From assembly GCF_008704395.1 (NCBI RefSeq), contig NZ_CP023695.1, forward strand, positions 372,001 through 436,000: a DNA stretch of 64,000 bases. The letters run 5' to 3'. Under the pieces are notes generated by a model. It was not told where the DNA came from. It searched no databases and saw only the letters and a program-made list of their open reading frames with translations. Of this stretch, positions 44,085-53,808 are shown in pieces. The stretch comes from Streptomyces alboniger (GTDB taxonomy: Bacteria; Actinomycetota; Actinomycetes; Streptomycetales; Streptomycetaceae). Position 1 is the first letter of the stretch; each line of letters opens with the position of its first letter. The translations under genes were made by a program, and so were the position numbers.

Positions 44085-45293
44085 TCATCGGGGCGCGGTG
44101 CGGCTGATCACTCGTACGGCATCGGCGATCTGTGGGCCGGTGAGATCCGCGCGGGCGGTCAGCCGCAGCCTCGAAATCCCGTCCGGCACCGACGGCGGCC
44201 GGAAGCAGCCCACCGCCAGGCCCGCGGCCCGGCAGTCGGCGGCCCAGCGCACGGCCGACTCCGGTGACGGCGCGCGCACGGAGACGACGGCGGCGTCGGG
44301 GCATACCGCCGACAGGCCCTCGGCCGTGAGGAGCCGATGCAGCTCCGCGGCGACCTGGCGCGCGCGAGCCGCGCGTTCGGGCTCGCGGCGCAGCAGCCGC
44401 AGGGCCGCGAGCGCGGCGCCCACCGCCGCGGGCGCGAGCCCCGTGTCGAAGATGAAGGTCCGCGCGGCGTTCACCAGATGGTCGATGACCTCGGCGGGTC
44501 CGAGCACCGCGCCGCCCTGGCTGCCGAAGGACTTCGAGAGTGTGACGGTGACCACCGTGTCGGCGGCGCCCGCCAGCCCGGCGGCCTGCGGGGCGCCCCG
44601 GCCGCCGTCGCCCAGCACACCGAGCCCGTGGGCGTCGTCGACGATGAGCCCCGCACCGGACTCCCGGCATACGCTCGCCAGTTCGGCCAGCGGCGCGGCG
44701 TCGCCGTCCACCGAGAACACCGAGTCGGACACCATGACGGCGGGGCCTTCGTGGCCCTCCAGCGCCTTGCGCACCGCCTCGGGGTCAGTGTGCGGCACCA
44801 CCTGGGTGGCGCCACGCGCGAGGCGGCAGCCGTCGATCAGGGAGGCGTGGTTGCCCGCGTCGGAGACGATCAGCGAGCCGTGCGGAGCGAGCGCGGTGAC
44901 CGCCGCGAGGTTGGCCGCGTACCCCGAGGAGAGCACGAGCGCCGCCTCGAAGCCGCAGAACTCGGCGAGTTCCCGCTCCAGCTCGGCGTGCAGCTCCGTG
45001 GACCCGGTGACGAGCCGCGAGCCGGTGGCGCCGCCGCCCCACCGCAGGGCCGCCGCGGCGGCGCCCTCGGTGATCTCCGGGTGCCGGGTCAGGCCCAGGT
45101 AGTCGTTGCTCGCCAGATCGAGGAGGCCGCCCGCGTCCGCGGCGCGCGGACGCAGCGTGCGGACGAGTCCGGCGTCGGCGCGCAGCCGCGCCTGCTCGTC
45201 GATCCAGTCGAACGGCGCACGCGTCGACGGCGGCGCACACACGGCGCCGGACAGACCCGGCGCCCGAGTCACGGGGTGCCTGTTTGTAGACAT
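44085..45293 (-). CDS. bioF: 8-amino-7-oxononanoate synthase
   Basis: BioF condenses pimeloyl-ACP/CoA with alanine in a PLP-dependent step of biotin synthesis. The 402-residue protein shows [49 protein letters not shown] with the PLP Asp, and [13 protein letters not shown] with the Schiff-base Lys. ATG 45293 is one candidate start; homologous sequence begins at about [17 protein letters not shown], so a later start cannot be excluded. It is divergent from bioB, and an inverted repeat lies between them. Confidence 0.93.
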   Translation of the reverse strand: MSTNRHPVTRAPGLSGAVCAPPSTRAPFDWIDEQARLRADAGLVRTLRPRAADAGGLLDLASNDYLGLTRHPEITEGAAAAALRWGGGATGSRLVTGSTELHAELERELAEFCGFEAALVLSSGYAANLAAVTALAPHGSLIVSDAGNHASLIDGCRLARGATQVVPHTDPEAVRKALEGHEGPAVMVSDSVFSVDGDAAPLAELASVCRESGAGLIVDDAHGLGVLGDGGRGAPQAAGLAGAADTVVTVTLSKSFGSQGGAVLGPAEVIDHLVNAARTFIFDTGLAPAAVGAALAALRLLRREPERAARARQVAAELHRLLTAEGLSAVCPDAAVVSVRAPSPESAVRWAADCRAAGLAVGCFRPPSVPDGISRLRLTARADLTGPQIADAVRVISRTAPR

Positions 45294-45312
45294 TGCACAG
45301 ACCCTAGCCGTC

Positions 45313-45337
45313 TTGCCACCTGGCCAGTATGTGGCAA
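45313..45337. promoter_or_regulatory. Inverted repeat between bioF and bioB (candidate biotin operator)
   Basis: TTGCCAC at 45313-45319 and GTGGCAA at 45331-45337 form perfect 7-bp arms with an 11-bp spacer that itself contains CTGGCCAG. It is centred in the 120-bp divergent gap, so one bound regulator (BirA- or BioQ-like) could control both directions. It does not match the enterobacterial BirA operator. Confidence 0.6.
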
Positions 45338-45413
45338 TACCCACACCTCAAACCGGTTCTGTTGTACGAACTCTCCTTGGCCGGGGCGCCTGCTGTGCGT
45401 AAGGATCAGCGCC

Positions 45414-46619
45414 ATGGATCTGCTGAACACGCTGGTGGACAAGGGGCTTCGGCGCGAACTGCCGACCCGTGAAGAGGCGCTGGCCGTACTGGCCACCTCC
45501 GACGACGATCTCCTGGACGTAGTGGCCGCCGCCGGAAAGGTGCGGCGGCAGTGGTTCGGGCGACGGGTGAAACTCAACTATCTGGTCAACCTCAAGTCGG
45601 GCCTGTGCCCCGAGGACTGCTCGTACTGCTCGCAGCGGCTCGGGTCGAAGGCCGAGATTCTCAAGTACACATGGCTGAAGCCCGACGAGGCCTCGCAGGC
45701 CGCCGCGGCCGGCGTCGCGGGTGGCGCCAAGCGGGTCTGCCTGGTGGCCAGCGGCCGCGGGCCCACCGACCGTGACGTGGACCGGGTGGCGGAGACCATC
45801 GCGGCGGTCAAGGAACAGAACGAGGGCGTCGAGGTGTGCGCGTGCCTCGGCCTGCTCTCCGACGGTCAGGCGGAGCGGCTGCGGGGCGCGGGCGCGGACG
45901 CGTACAACCACAACCTGAACACGTCCGAGGCGACGTACGCGGGCATCACCAAGACGCACACCTACGCCGACCGCGTGGACACCGTCCAGAAGGCGCATGC
46001 GGCGGGGCTCTCCGCCTGCTCCGGGCTGATCGCGGGCATGGGCGAGACCGACGAGGACCTGGTGGACGTGGTCTTCTCGCTGCGCGAGCTGGACCCGGAC
46101 TCGGTGCCGGTGAACTTCCTGATCCCGATGGAGGGCACGCCGCTGGGCAAGGAGTGGAACCTCACTCCGCAGCGCTGCCTGCGCATCCTCGCGATGGTCC
46201 GCTTCGTCTGCCCGGACGCCGAGGTGCGCATCGCGGGAGGCCGCGAGGTCCACCTGCGCTCGATGCAGCCGCTCGCCCTGAACCTCGCCAACTCGATCTT
46301 CCTCGGCGACTACCTGACCAGCGAGGGCCAGGCCGGCAAGGCGGACCTGGACATGATCGCGGACGCCGGTTTCGAGATCGAGGGCGCGGATCAGGTGACG
46401 CTGCCGGAGCACCGGGTGGACGCGGTGGCGGGCTGCGGCTCGCACGCGTCCCAGGGCTGCGGCTCGCACGACGCCCAGGGCTGCGGTTCGCACGACGGCG
46501 GCGGCTGCGGCCCCTGCGGGACGGGCGAGCCCGCGGCGGAGGCATCCAACGAGGCGCGTACGGACCTGGTGGCGGTACGCCGCAGGGGCGCGGGAACGGA
46601 CCTGGCGCCCAATGCCTGA
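45414..46619 (+). CDS. bioB: Biotin synthase, with Cys/His-rich repeat tail
   Basis: BioB is the radical SAM enzyme that inserts sulfur into dethiobiotin. The radical SAM Cys motif is [13 protein letters not shown], and further conserved parts are [24 protein letters not shown] and [14 protein letters not shown]. The 401-residue protein exceeds the usual 330-350 by a C-terminal tail that contains [24 protein letters not shown] and GCGPCG, with regularly spaced Cys and His. The start is ATG 45414, after AAGGATC. It overlaps bioA by 8 nt. Confidence 0.96.
   Translation: MDLLNTLVDKGLRRELPTREEALAVLATSDDDLLDVVAAAGKVRRQWFGRRVKLNYLVNLKSGLCPEDCSYCSQRLGSKAEILKYTWLKPDEASQAAAAGVAGGAKRVCLVASGRGPTDRDVDRVAETIAAVKEQNEGVEVCACLGLLSDGQAERLRGAGADAYNHNLNTSEATYAGITKTHTYADRVDTVQKAHAAGLSACSGLIAGMGETDEDLVDVVFSLRELDPDSVPVNFLIPMEGTPLGKEWNLTPQRCLRILAMVRFVCPDAEVRIAGGREVHLRSMQPLALNLANSIFLGDYLTSEGQAGKADLDMIADAGFEIEGADQVTLPEHRVDAVAGCGSHASQGCGSHDAQGCGSHDGGGCGPCGTGEPAAEASNEARTDLVAVRRRGAGTDLAPNA
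46431..46520 (+). repeat. 24-bp coding tandem repeat in the bioB tail
   Basis: The unit beginning GGCTGCGGCTCGCACG recurs at 46431, 46455 and 46479, with a partial fourth at 46503, each exactly 24 bp apart. It encodes the GCGSHxxQ motif, so copy changes would preserve the frame. Confidence 0.88.
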
Positions 46620-47892
46620 CCTTCCCCTCGGCGACCTCCTCGAACTGGACCGTCGCCATGTGTGGCACCCCTACGGGCCGATGCCCGGACGCCAGGAACC
46701 CCTGGTCGTCGAGTCGGCGAGCGGAGTGCGGCTACGCCTCGCGGACGGCTCGGGCGAGCTGATCGACGGCATGTCGTCGTGGTGGTCCGCGATCCACGGC
46801 TACAACCACCCGGTGCTGAACGAGGCGGTGCGCGGCCAGCTCGGCCGGATGAGCCATGTCATGTTCGGCGGGCTCACGCACGAGCCCGCCGTGGCACTGG
46901 CGAAGCGCCTTGTCGATATTTCTCCCGAGGGCCTCGAGCACGTCTTCCTGACCGACTCCGGTTCGGTCTCGGTCGAGGTCGCGGTGAAGATGTGTCTCCA
47001 GCACTGGCGTTCGCTCGGCCGCCCCGAGAAGCGACGGATGCTGACCTGGCGCGGCGGCTACCACGGCGACACCTGGCAGCCGATGTCCGTCTGTGATCCC
47101 AAGGGCGGCATGCACGAGCTGTGGCAGGGGGCCCTGCCGGTCCAGGTCTTCGCGGACGCGCCGCCGGCCGCGTACGAGGAGGCGTACGCGGATCATCTGC
47201 GCGAGCTGATCGAGCGTCACGCGGGTGAGCTGGCCGCGGTGATCGTGGAGCCCGTGGTGCAGGGCGCGGGCGGGATGCGGTTCCACTCCCCCGCCTATCT
47301 GCGCGTGCTGCGCGAGGCGTGCGACGCGCATGACGTGCTCCTGGTGTTCGACGAGATCGCGACGGGCTTCGGCCGTACGGGAGCGCTGTTCGCTGCGGAC
47401 CACGCGGGTGTCACGCCCGACGTGATGTGCGTGGGCAAGGCGATGACCGGCGGCTATCTGACGATGGCGGCGACGCTGTGCACGTCACGGGTGGCGGACG
47501 GCATCTCGCGGGGCGAGGTGCCGGTGCTCGCGCACGGGCCGACGTTCATGGGCAATCCGCTGGCCGCCGCGGTGGCCGGCGCCTCCATCGACCTGCTCCT
47601 CGGGCAGGACTGGCCGACCGAGGTCAAGCGCATCGAGACGGGTCTGCGCGAGGGCCTGGCGGAGGCCGAGGCCCTGCCCGGCGTACGGGAGGTCCGGGTC
47701 CTCGGCGCGATCGGTGTCGTCCAGCTGGAGCACCCGGTGGACATGGAGGCGGCCACGCGGGCGGCGGTGCGCGAGGGCGTGTGGCTGCGGCCGTTCCGCG
47801 ACCTGATCTACACCATGCCGCCGTTCATCACGGGTGACGACGACGTGGCACAGGTCGCGCGCGCGGTGTGCGCGGCGGCGAGGGAGGGCTGA
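46612..47892 (+). CDS. bioA: Adenosylmethionine-8-amino-7-oxononanoate aminotransferase
   Basis: BioA transfers an amino group from SAM to KAPA, giving diaminopelargonic acid. The 426-residue class III aminotransferase shows [11 protein letters not shown] at its start, [49 protein letters not shown], and the PLP Lys in [16 protein letters not shown]. The ATG at 46612 lies within the last codons of bioB (8-nt overlap), implying coupling. Confidence 0.96.
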   Translation: MPDLPLGDLLELDRRHVWHPYGPMPGRQEPLVVESASGVRLRLADGSGELIDGMSSWWSAIHGYNHPVLNEAVRGQLGRMSHVMFGGLTHEPAVALAKRLVDISPEGLEHVFLTDSGSVSVEVAVKMCLQHWRSLGRPEKRRMLTWRGGYHGDTWQPMSVCDPKGGMHELWQGALPVQVFADAPPAAYEEAYADHLRELIERHAGELAAVIVEPVVQGAGGMRFHSPAYLRVLREACDAHDVLLVFDEIATGFGRTGALFAADHAGVTPDVMCVGKAMTGGYLTMAATLCTSRVADGISRGEVPVLAHGPTFMGNPLAAAVAGASIDLLLGQDWPTEVKRIETGLREGLAEAEALPGVREVRVLGAIGVVQLEHPVDMEAATRAAVREGVWLRPFRDLIYTMPPFITGDDDVAQVARAVCAAAREG

Positions 47893-47893
47893 C

Positions 47894-48625
47894 ATGACGG
47901 TGATCGTGGTGTCCGGGACGGGCACGGAGATCGGCAAGACCGTGACGACGGCCGCGGTGGCCGCGGTGGCGCTGGCGGCCGGGCGGAAGGTGGCGGTGCT
48001 CAAGCCCGCGCAGACCGGCGTCGCGCCGGGGGAGCCGGGCGACGCGCAGGAGGTGACACGGCTGGCAGGTGGCGTCACCACGCTGGAACTCGCGCGGTTC
48101 CCCGAGCCGTTGGCGCCGGACACCGCGGCCCGGCGGGCCGGGATGACGGCGGTGGGCCCCCGCGACGTGGCCGACGCCGCCGGGAAGCTGGCGGCGGAGC
48201 ACGACCTGGTCCTGGTGGAGGGAGCGGGCGGGCTGCTCGTCCGTCTCGACGACGAGGGCGGCACGCTCGCCGACGCCGCGAGGCTGCTGGACGCCCCGGT
48301 CCTGGTGGTCACGACGGCGGGCCTCGGCACGCTGAACACGACGACGCTGACGGCCGAGGCCCTGCGGGCCCGCGGCGTACGCCAACTGGGCGTCACCATC
48401 GGCAGTTGGCCGACCGCGCCCGACCTGGCCTCCCGCTGCAACCTGTCGGACCTCCCCAAAGCGGCGGCGGCCCCCCTCCTCGGCGCGATCCCGCAGGACG
48501 CCGCCGCCCTGGACGTCCCGGCCTTCCGCGCCACGGCCGGGACCTGGCTGGCGCCCGCACTGGGAGGCACGTGGGACGCGGAATCCTTCACGCGCAGGGA
48601 GACGGCGGAGGTAGCGGCGCGCTGA
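47894..48625 (+). CDS. bioD: Dethiobiotin synthetase
   Basis: BioD closes the ureido ring with ATP and CO2. The 243-residue protein has the P-loop VSGTGTEIGKTVTTAAV, KPAQTGV, and VEGAGGLLVRLDDEG. ATG 47894 lies 1 nt after the bioA stop, with GGGAGGG about 7 nt upstream. It is the last gene of bioBAD. bioC/bioH are not in this window. Confidence 0.96.
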   Translation: MTVIVVSGTGTEIGKTVTTAAVAAVALAAGRKVAVLKPAQTGVAPGEPGDAQEVTRLAGGVTTLELARFPEPLAPDTAARRAGMTAVGPRDVADAAGKLAAEHDLVLVEGAGGLLVRLDDEGGTLADAARLLDAPVLVVTTAGLGTLNTTTLTAEALRARGVRQLGVTIGSWPTAPDLASRCNLSDLPKAAAAPLLGAIPQDAAALDVPAFRATAGTWLAPALGGTWDAESFTRRETAEVAAR

Positions 48626-48789
48626 GACACCCGGGGTGCGCGGGCGTGGTGGGCCGGGTGCGGCGTCCCGCCGGCGCCGCGTTCGCCCGCGCGCGCCGCC
48701 CCGCGCATGACTCCTCGTCGTGGGCAGGAGGGGAATGGGCCGCACCGGGGCACCATTGCGGTATCCGCTCGCCCCGCCGAGGAGGGCCC

Positions 48790-49461
48790 ATGTCACCGCG
48801 CTCCGCCGAACCGGCGTTCCGGGACGCCGTGCACCACCCCGTCTTCGCCCGGTTCTACGCTCGCCGGAGCGTGGCCGTCGAACCCGTGATCTCCGTCCAC
48901 CGCAAAGAACTCCTCGCCGGGCTCTCCGGCCGGGTCATCGAGGTCGGTGCGGGCAACGGGCTGAACTTCGCGCACTACCCGGGCGCGGTCTGCGAGGTCG
49001 TGGCGATCGAACCGGAGCGCATGCTGCGGCGGCTCGCCGTCTCGGCGGCGTCGCGCGCCGAGGTCCCCGTCGACGTGGTGCCGGGCACCGCGGAGGCGCT
49101 GCCCGTCAAGAGCGAGGCGTTCGACGCGGCCGTCGCCTCGCTCGTGCTGTGCAGTGTGCGCGATGTGCGGCGGGCGCTCGGCGAGCTGCGCCGGGTCCTG
49201 CGGCCCGGTGGTGAGCTGCGCTTCTTCGAGCACGGCCGGGCCCCGGGCGCCCTGATGGCCGCCGCTCAGCGCATCCTGGACCGCACAGTGTGGCCCCCGC
49301 TGCTCGGCGGCTGCCACGTCGCGCGGGACCCCCTGGCGGCGCTGCGCGAGGCCGGCTTCGAACTGGGTGCGTACCGCCGGGTCCTGGTGCCCGCGAAGGG
49401 GCCGCGCCTGCCCACCTCGTACTGCGTGCTCGGCACGGCGCGCCGCCCGCACGACTCGTGA
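48790..49461 (+). CDS. SAM-dependent class I methyltransferase
   Basis: The 223-residue protein shows the UbiE/COQ5-like pattern: motif I RVIEVGAGNGLNFAHYP, acidic motif VVAIEPERMLRRL, VPGTAEALPVKSEAFDAAVA, and the post-motif RRVLRPGGELRFFEHGR. Substrate is unknown; relatives methylate lipids or small molecules. ATG 48790 has GGAGGG 4-5 nt upstream. The 3' end is inside a perfect 16-bp duplication. Confidence 0.85.
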   Translation: MSPRSAEPAFRDAVHHPVFARFYARRSVAVEPVISVHRKELLAGLSGRVIEVGAGNGLNFAHYPGAVCEVVAIEPERMLRRLAVSAASRAEVPVDVVPGTAEALPVKSEAFDAAVASLVLCSVRDVRRALGELRRVLRPGGELRFFEHGRAPGALMAAAQRILDRTVWPPLLGGCHVARDPLAALREAGFELGAYRRVLVPAKGPRLPTSYCVLGTARRPHDS

Positions 49462-49478
49462 GCCGCACGACTCGTGAG
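49447..49478. repeat. Perfect 16-bp tandem duplication across a stop codon
   Basis: CCGCACGACTCGTGAG occurs twice without spacer, at 49447-49462 and 49463-49478. The first copy encodes the last residues and stop of the methyltransferase. The identity suggests recent replication slippage. Confidence 0.9.
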
Positions 49479-49488
49479 GCCGGCCGGC

Positions 49489-49881
49489 TCACAGGCTCCA
49501 CTGCCGCAGCCGCTCCGCGATCGCCTGCACGCTCGCGCCGTCCTCCTTCACCAGCCGGGCCAGGTCCCGCACCTGTTCGGGCGAAGTGACGACCTTCAGG
49601 CCGCTGGAGACGAGATAGGCGTACGCGACGGAGGCGGCGAAGAGCGCGTTCGAACGTTCCAGCGCGGGGATGTGGAGCAGCAGTTGCAGGAGCGCCGCCG
49701 CCCGGTCGTGCGGCGTTTCGTAGACGGGCACGCCGAATATCTCCGCCTCGTGCCGACTGAGGGCGGCGACGAGCGCGCCCCAGTCGGTGACCTGGGGGTC
49801 TCCGGGCGTCTTGTGTTCGGCGATCATCAGGAGCCAGGCAAGATCGATTCTGAGGTTCAACGGCTCAACGACGACCTTCAC
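49489..49881 (-). CDS. Doc/Fic-like toxin with a non-canonical Fic motif
   Basis: The 130-residue protein is arranged like a Doc toxin after an RHH antitoxin, overlapping it by 17 nt. Its helical core HIPALERSNALFAASVAYAYL aligns in position with the Doc motif HxFxDGNKR and retains the initial His and an Asn, but lacks the DGN(K/R) part that binds nucleotide in Doc kinases. This form occurs in streptomycete Doc-like genes. It could be an altered-activity toxin or one that has lost catalysis. Confidence 0.75.
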   Translation of the reverse strand: MKVVVEPLNLRIDLAWLLMIAEHKTPGDPQVTDWGALVAALSRHEAEIFGVPVYETPHDRAAALLQLLLHIPALERSNALFAASVAYAYLVSSGLKVVTSPEQVRDLARLVKEDGASVQAIAERLRQWSL

Positions 49882-50164
49882 CGAGCGGCCGCGCGGTTTC
49901 CTGCACGGTGTGTACGGGGCGGGCCGCCTCGCGGACCGGGCGGGTTCCCTCGCGCTCCGTGCCGAACTCCTCGGCGAACACGCTCTCGTACTGCTTCATG
50001 AAGTCGGCGGCCGCCTCGACGAACGTATGCCCGACTTCGCCGGCGTCCTGCTTCACGAGTTCCTCTATGTAGCGGTTCACGCTCATCCCTCGGGCCAGGG
50101 CGCGCTCCCGCGCGGCCCGGGCGGTGTCCTCGTCCACCCGCACGTTCAGCTGAGTCTTCGCCAT
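49865..50164 (-). CDS. Ribbon-helix-helix antitoxin
   Basis: The 99-residue antitoxin has an N-terminal RHH DNA-binding part (TQLNVRVDEDTARAARERAL, GMSVNRYIEELVKQD) and a C-terminal toxin-binding tail (FMKQYESVFAEEFGTERE). The start is ATG 50164, 6 nt after a -10 element, so the mRNA may be nearly leaderless. Two GCTAGCGC repeats overlap its promoter and are the likely autorepression site. Cotranscribed with the Doc-like gene. Confidence 0.85.
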   Translation of the reverse strand: MAKTQLNVRVDEDTARAARERALARGMSVNRYIEELVKQDAGEVGHTFVEAAADFMKQYESVFAEEFGTEREGTRPVREAARPVHTVQETARPLGEGRR

Positions 50165-50170
50165 GCCTTC

Positions 50171-50199
50171 AAGCTAGCGCCGGGGTGCTAGCGCGACAA
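50171..50199 (-). promoter_or_regulatory. Toxin-antitoxin promoter overlapped by a double operator
   Basis: On the minus strand -35 TTGTCG (50194-50199), a 17-bp spacer and -10 TAGCTT (50171-50176) precede the antitoxin ATG by 6 nt. The two direct repeats GCTAGCGC at 50173-50180 and 50187-50194 each contain the palindrome GCTAGC and are spaced 14 bp, as expected for two RHH dimers covering the promoter. Confidence 0.72.
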
Positions 50200-50328
50200 G
50201 GGCACCAGGACCATGCCCCTTACATACGTCTGTAGGCCCGACCTGGGAGGGATACCGCGGGGGTGGTACGCGCCGCTACTCTCTGCGGAACCAAGGGAGT
50301 TGGCACGGGCACAACCCAGGAGGCGGCC

Positions 50329-51141
50329 TTGTCCACACCTGCTTCGGCACCGTTCACCGGCCGCTCCGGAGCCGCCGGCACCGCCGCGCGCGCCCGCGGT
50401 CTGACCAAGGCGTACGGCTCGGGCGAGACGACCGTGCTCGCCCTCGACTCGGTCGACGTGGACATCGCGCGCGAGCGGTTCACGGCCGTCATGGGCCCCT
50501 CGGGTTCCGGGAAGTCCACGCTGATGCACTGCCTCGCCGGGCTGGACAGCGTCTCGGCGGGGCAGGTGTGGCTCGGCGACACGGAGATCACCGGCCTCAA
50601 GGAGCGGGAGCTGACGCGGCTGCGGCGCGACCGCATCGGCTTCATGTTCCAGTCGTTCAACCTGATCCCCACGCTCAACGCGCTGGAGAACATGACGCTC
50701 CCCATGGACATCGCGGGGCAGCGGCCCGACCAGGCCTGGCTGGAGCACGTGATCGACACGCTGGGGCTGCGGGACCGGCTGCAACACCGTCCAGCGCAGC
50801 TCTCCGGAGGGCAGCAGCAGCGGGTGGCGTGTGCGCGGGCGCTGGCGTCGAAGCCCGAGCTGATCTTCGCCGACGAGCCGACGGGCAACCTCGACTCGCG
50901 GGCCGGCCTCGAAGTCCTCGGTTTTCTGCGCGACGCGGTCGACCAGCTCGGCCAGACCGTCGTCATGGTGACCCACGACCCCGGCGCCGCCGCCCACTCC
51001 GACCTGGTCCTCTTTCTCGGCGACGGACGGATCGTGGACGACATGGAACGCCCGACGGCCGACGCGGTACTCGAACGCATGAAGCGTTTCGACTCCCTGC
51101 ACGCGGTGGCACCCACCGACCGCGCGTCCGAGCAGAGCTGA
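50329..51141 (+). CDS. ABC transporter ATP-binding protein (MacB/LolD type)
   Basis: This 270-residue ATPase energises the permease encoded directly downstream. Walker A is MGPSGSGKSTLMHCLAGLD, the Q-loop FMFQSFNLIPTLNALEN, the signature LSGGQQQRVACARAL, and Walker B LIFADEPTGNLDSRAG. TTG 50329 is chosen because AGGAGG at 50318-50323 lies 5 nt upstream; the frame upstream lacks homology. It is divergent from the toxin-antitoxin operon. Confidence 0.94.
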   Translation: MSTPASAPFTGRSGAAGTAARARGLTKAYGSGETTVLALDSVDVDIARERFTAVMGPSGSGKSTLMHCLAGLDSVSAGQVWLGDTEITGLKERELTRLRRDRIGFMFQSFNLIPTLNALENMTLPMDIAGQRPDQAWLEHVIDTLGLRDRLQHRPAQLSGGQQQRVACARALASKPELIFADEPTGNLDSRAGLEVLGFLRDAVDQLGQTVVMVTHDPGAAAHSDLVLFLGDGRIVDDMERPTADAVLERMKRFDSLHAVAPTDRASEQS

Positions 51142-51154
51142 ACCGGGGGCCGCG

Positions 51155-53719
51155 GTGCTGAAGGCGACGCTCAGGAGCTTCCTCGCGCACAAGGGCAGGC
51201 TCGTCCTGTCCGCCCTCGCCGTCATCCTCTCCGTCGCGTTCGTCGCGGGCAGCCTGATCTTCTCGGACACGGTGACCCGCACCTTCGACCGCCTGTTCGC
51301 CTCCACATCGGCCGATGTGCTGGTCGCGCCGGAGGAGGACCTCAACGAAGCGGTGCCCTCGGGCCGGACGCCGACCCTGCCCGACAGCCTCAGGGAGAAG
51401 GTGGCCCGGGTCGAGGGCGTCGCGCACGCCCATATCGACGCGTCCGTCGAGAACGTCACCGTCGTCGACCGCGACAACGAATCGGTGGGGCCGACGACCG
51501 GCGCGCCGACCGTCGCCACCAACTGGTACGTCACCGACCGCAGCCCCGTGGAACTCACCTCCGGGCACGCCCCGCGCGGGCCGGGCCAGGCGCTGCTGGA
51601 CGCGGACACGGCCGACACGAAGAACGTGGAGATAGGCGACACCCTCACCGTGCTCGCCCGCCCCGGCTCCTTCAAGGTCGAGATCGTCGGCATCGCCACC
51701 TTCACCACCACGAACCCCGGCGCCGCCCTCGTCTTCCTTGACACCCCGACCGCTCAGCAGAAGCTCCTCGGGTCCAAGGACGCGGCGTCGAGCATCTCGG
51801 TGACCGCTGAGAAGGGCGTCGACGACGAGGCGCTGAAGCGCCGGATCGCCGCCGAACTGGGCGCGGGCTACGACCTTGAGACCGCCGACGAGCAGGCCGC
51901 GTCCGCCGCGTCCTCGCTCGGCGGCTTCCTGGACGTCATCAAGTACGTGATGCTCGGCTTCGCCGGGGTCGCCGTGCTCGTGGGCATCTTCCTGATCGTC
52001 AACACGTTCTCGATGCTGATCGCGCAGCGCACCCGCGAGCTGGGACTGCTGCGCGCGCTCGGCGCCGACCGCAAGCAGGTGCGCCGCTCCGTGCTCATCG
52101 AGGCGCTGCTGCTCGGTCTGGTCGGCTCGACGCTGGGACTGGCCGCCGGCATCGGCCTGGCCCTCGGCCTCATCGAGCTGATGGGCCTGCTCGGGATGAA
52201 CCTCAAGTCCACGGAGATGGTCGTCACCTGGGCGACCCCGGTCTCCTCGTACGTCGTCGGGGTCGGTGTCACGTTCGTCGCGGCGTACCTCCCGGCGCGC
52301 CGGGCCGCGCACGTCTCGCCGATGGCGGCGCTCGCGGACGCCGAGATCGCCGGGGTGGGGCGGCCGCTCAAGGTGCGGGCGGTGGCGGGTTCCGTCGTCG
52401 CGGTGGCGGGGGCGGCCGCCCTGGTGGGCTGCGCCGTCGCCGACAAGACGTCGTCGGCGGCCTCCCTGCTCGGCCTCGGCATCGTGCTGACCCTCATCGC
52501 CACCGTCATCGCGGGCCCGCTCCTGGTGCGCCCGGTGATCCGGGTGCTCGGCGGCGCGTTCCCCGCGGTCTTCGGCTCGGTCGGCCGGATGAGCCAGCGC
52601 AACGCGCTGCGCAACCCGCGCCGGACGGGGGCGACAGCGGCCGCCCTGATGGTGGGGCTCGCGCTGGTCGGCGGCCTCTCCGTGGCGAGCGCGTCGATGA
52701 CCAAGTCCTTCGACCGGCAGATCGACGACACGCTCGGCGCCGACTTCGTCGTGCAGAACAACACGTTCATGCCCTTCTCCCCGGAGATCACGGGGAAGAT
52801 CGAGGACACCGAGGGCGCGGGACTCGTCGTACGCCAGCGCTTCACCCCTCTCGAAGTGGCGCTCCCCGACGGCGAGAACGTCGAGACGACCGCGGCGGGG
52901 TACGGCGCGCGGCTCGACGACGTCGCCAACCTCAAGTACGCCGAGGGGAGTTCGCGGGCCGCGCTCGCACCGGGGCGCATCGGCATGGACAAGGAGTTCG
53001 CGAAGAAGCACGGGGTGCGCGTCGGTGATGTGCTGCCGGTGACCTTCCCCGGCGGGCGTGAGGCGAAGCTGACGGTCGGGGCGTTCACCGATCAGGCCGC
53101 ACCCGAGGGGTTCGCTGTCGAAGGCGGGCTCTTCCTCGGCCTCGGCACGGTCGAGAAGTACGTGCCGGACGGGCAGGACTCGGCGGTGTACGTCAACGCG
53201 GCCTCCGGCACCTCCGCGGACGCCCTGCGCGAGCGCCTGGAGAAGACCCTCGATCCGTACCCCCAGGTGCAGGTGCGCGACCAGGCCGACTACAAGGAGC
53301 TGATCCGGCAGCAGATCTCCGTGATGCTCTACCTCGTCTACGCGCTGCTCGGCCTCGCGATCGTCATCGCGGTGCTGGGCGTGGTCAACACCCTGGCGCT
53401 GTCGGTCGTGGAGCGCACCCGGGAGATCGGTCTGCTGCGCGCCATCGGCCTCGGGCGGCGGCAGCTGCGCCGGATGATCCGCCTGGAGTCGGTGGTGATC
53501 GCGGTCTTCGGAGCGCTGCTCGGGCTCGCGCTCGGCCTGATCTGGGGTCTCGCCGTGCAGCAGGTGCTCGCGCTCCAGGGCATGAGGGAACTCGCGTTCC
53601 CGTGGCCGACGATCGTGGCGGTGGTGATCGGCTCGGTGGTCGTCGGCCTCGCCGCGGCGCTGCTGCCCGCGCTGCGTGCGTCCCGGATGAACGTGCTGGC
53701 GGCGATCGCGCACGAGTGA
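51155..53719 (+). CDS. FtsX/MacB-like ABC transporter permease, two FtsX domains
   Basis: The 854-residue permease has the typical duplicated FtsX layout: an N-terminal helix (LVLSALAVILSVAFVAGSLI), a large external domain, three helices around residues 255-390 (VMLGFAGVAVLVGIFLIVNT and the motif RTRELGLLRALGADRKQVRR), a second helix/external unit, and the last three helices (VYALLGLAIVIAVLGVVNTL, RTREIGLLRAIGLGRRQLRR). GTG 51155 lies 13 nt after the ATPase stop. Such pairs export lipids, peptides or drugs; the substrate is unknown. Confidence 0.93.
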   Translation: MLKATLRSFLAHKGRLVLSALAVILSVAFVAGSLIFSDTVTRTFDRLFASTSADVLVAPEEDLNEAVPSGRTPTLPDSLREKVARVEGVAHAHIDASVENVTVVDRDNESVGPTTGAPTVATNWYVTDRSPVELTSGHAPRGPGQALLDADTADTKNVEIGDTLTVLARPGSFKVEIVGIATFTTTNPGAALVFLDTPTAQQKLLGSKDAASSISVTAEKGVDDEALKRRIAAELGAGYDLETADEQAASAASSLGGFLDVIKYVMLGFAGVAVLVGIFLIVNTFSMLIAQRTRELGLLRALGADRKQVRRSVLIEALLLGLVGSTLGLAAGIGLALGLIELMGLLGMNLKSTEMVVTWATPVSSYVVGVGVTFVAAYLPARRAAHVSPMAALADAEIAGVGRPLKVRAVAGSVVAVAGAAALVGCAVADKTSSAASLLGLGIVLTLIATVIAGPLLVRPVIRVLGGAFPAVFGSVGRMSQRNALRNPRRTGATAAALMVGLALVGGLSVASASMTKSFDRQIDDTLGADFVVQNNTFMPFSPEITGKIEDTEGAGLVVRQRFTPLEVALPDGENVETTAAGYGARLDDVANLKYAEGSSRAALAPGRIGMDKEFAKKHGVRVGDVLPVTFPGGREAKLTVGAFTDQAAPEGFAVEGGLFLGLGTVEKYVPDGQDSAVYVNAASGTSADALRERLEKTLDPYPQVQVRDQADYKELIRQQISVMLYLVYALLGLAIVIAVLGVVNTLALSVVERTREIGLLRAIGLGRRQLRRMIRLESVVIAVFGALLGLALGLIWGLAVQQVLALQGMRELAFPWPTIVAVVIGSVVVGLAAALLPALRASRMNVLAAIAHE

Positions 53720-53808
53720 CAGGAATGAGGGGTGGGGGCATGCCCACCGCCCCGCCAGAATCCCGGAAATCCCGTACAGGGCGTCCGTGCCGGTGGTGGG
53801 ACGGGCCC

